Assembly: GCA_900544755.1 (NCBI GenBank)
Contig: UQWQ01000100.1
Location: 1 to 6,620, forward strand
Length of the DNA stretch: 6,620 nucleotides
From: an uncultured Collinsella sp.
GTDB taxonomy: Bacteria > Actinomycetota > Coriobacteriia > Coriobacteriales > Coriobacteriaceae
Direction: 5' to 3'
The position numbers and the translations under genes are program-made. Below the pieces are notes generated by a model, which saw only the letters and a program-made list of their open reading frames with translations, ran no database searches and was not told where the DNA came from. This document shows, piece by piece, positions 6,565 to 6,620 of the stretch (positions within the stretch are counted from its first letter, which is position 1; each line of letters opens with the position of its first letter).

Positions 6565-6593
6565 ATAATATGGGGAACCGCCCCATTTTTCAA
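6565..6593 (-). promoter_or_regulatory. Sigma-70-type promoter of the dcw cluster
   Basis: On the minus strand the -35 box TTGAAA (6588-6593, five of six consensus bases) and the -10 box TATTAT (6565-6570, five of six) are separated by exactly 17 bp, the optimal spacing for the main vegetative sigma factor. Transcription would start near 6557-6559, leaving a leader of about 62 nt before the mraZ ATG. The 17-bp spacer is GC-rich and almost filled by an inverted repeat, and TGGGG repeats lie around the -35, so the promoter looks built for repression. No other convincing promoter is seen upstream of the operon, though the window ends 27 bp beyond the -35. Confidence 0.8.
6571..6585. repeat. Inverted repeat 1 (TGGGG-N5-CCCCA) inside the promoter spacer
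   Basis: A perfect 5-bp inverted repeat with a 5-nt centre lies wholly within the 17-bp spacer between the -35 and -10 boxes. Its core on the minus strand is GGGGCGGTTCCCC. The core is shared, with one base change, with a second copy at 6535-6547. It overlaps the third candidate MraZ box, so the two signals are not independent. Confidence 0.65.
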
Positions 6594-6617
6594 CACCTTT
6601 CCCCACCCCTTCCCCCA
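6581..6617 (-). promoter_or_regulatory. Candidate MraZ-box array (TGGGG repeats)
   Basis: Reading on the minus strand, TGGGG occurs at 6613-6617, 6601-6605 and 6581-6585, with a degenerate TGTTG at 6591-6595. The last three are exactly 10 bp apart, the pattern TGGGN-N5-TGGGN-N5-TGGGN described for E. coli MraZ operators; the first lies 12 bp before its neighbour. The array covers the -35 box and enters the promoter spacer, a position suited to repression. The middle box matches only T-G at the first two positions and at its last G, so the core may be two good boxes plus a poor one. More boxes could lie beyond the window edge. Confidence 0.6.
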
Positions 6618-6620
6618 CCC
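6601..6620 (-). other. Putative G-quadruplex motif upstream of the -35
   Basis: On the minus (coding) strand there are four G-runs of 3, 5, 4 and 4 separated by loops of T, AA and T. This satisfies the standard G3+N1-7 pattern with very short loops. It begins 7 bp upstream of the -35 box and touches the window edge, so further G-runs may follow. It includes two of the TGGGG repeats, so MraZ-box and quadruplex readings compete for the same bases. Confidence 0.5.

Noticed and set aside
1..6620. A new defence, mobile or biosynthetic system
   Set aside because: All coding capacity is taken up by known dcw genes. I saw no transposase, integrase, tRNA, CRISPR-type repeats or break in base composition.

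Overview
The window is the upstream part of a division and cell wall (dcw) cluster, read entirely from the minus strand. In transcription order (right to left) it holds the promoter region, mraZ, rsmH (mraW), an ftsL-like membrane protein gene, a class B penicillin-binding protein gene (ftsI/pbpB), murF, mraY and the first 15 codons of murD. Every gene except the ftsL-like one is recognised from family motifs. The large plus-strand ORFs are antisense shadows of these genes.

Organism: a fairly GC-rich bacterium. A Gram-positive actinobacterial lineage, most likely a Coriobacteriia member such as Collinsella or a relative, fits best. This rests on the division protein set, the PBP without visible PASTA repeats, the style of the MraZ and FtsL-like proteins, and the absence of murE between ftsI and murF. 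It is inference; no marker gene in the window proves it.

Layout: positions 6497-6620 are the control region. A near-consensus promoter (TTGAAA, 17-bp spacer, TATTAT) is embedded in G-rich elements: TGGGG repeats resembling MraZ boxes, two near-identical GGGG(C/T)GGTTCCCC inverted repeats, and a G-quadruplex motif at the window edge. The genes then follow with short gaps: mraZ-20 nt-rsmH-90 nt-ftsL-like-17 nt-ftsI-128 nt-murF-3 nt-mraY-9 nt-murD. The 128-nt gap is where murE sits in the usual dcw order.

How the genes work together: MraZ is the likely autorepressor of the cluster. RsmH methylates 16S rRNA. The FtsL-like protein and FtsI are septal division proteins, FtsI being the transpeptidase. 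MurF completes the UDP-MurNAc-pentapeptide, MraY moves it onto undecaprenyl phosphate as lipid I, and MurD adds D-glutamate earlier in the pathway. The genes themselves are ordinary housekeeping genes; no new defence, mobile or biosynthetic system is present. The parts most worth a second look are the mraZ promoter architecture, the missing murE, and the in-frame, TAG-separated murF-mraY-murD junctions.
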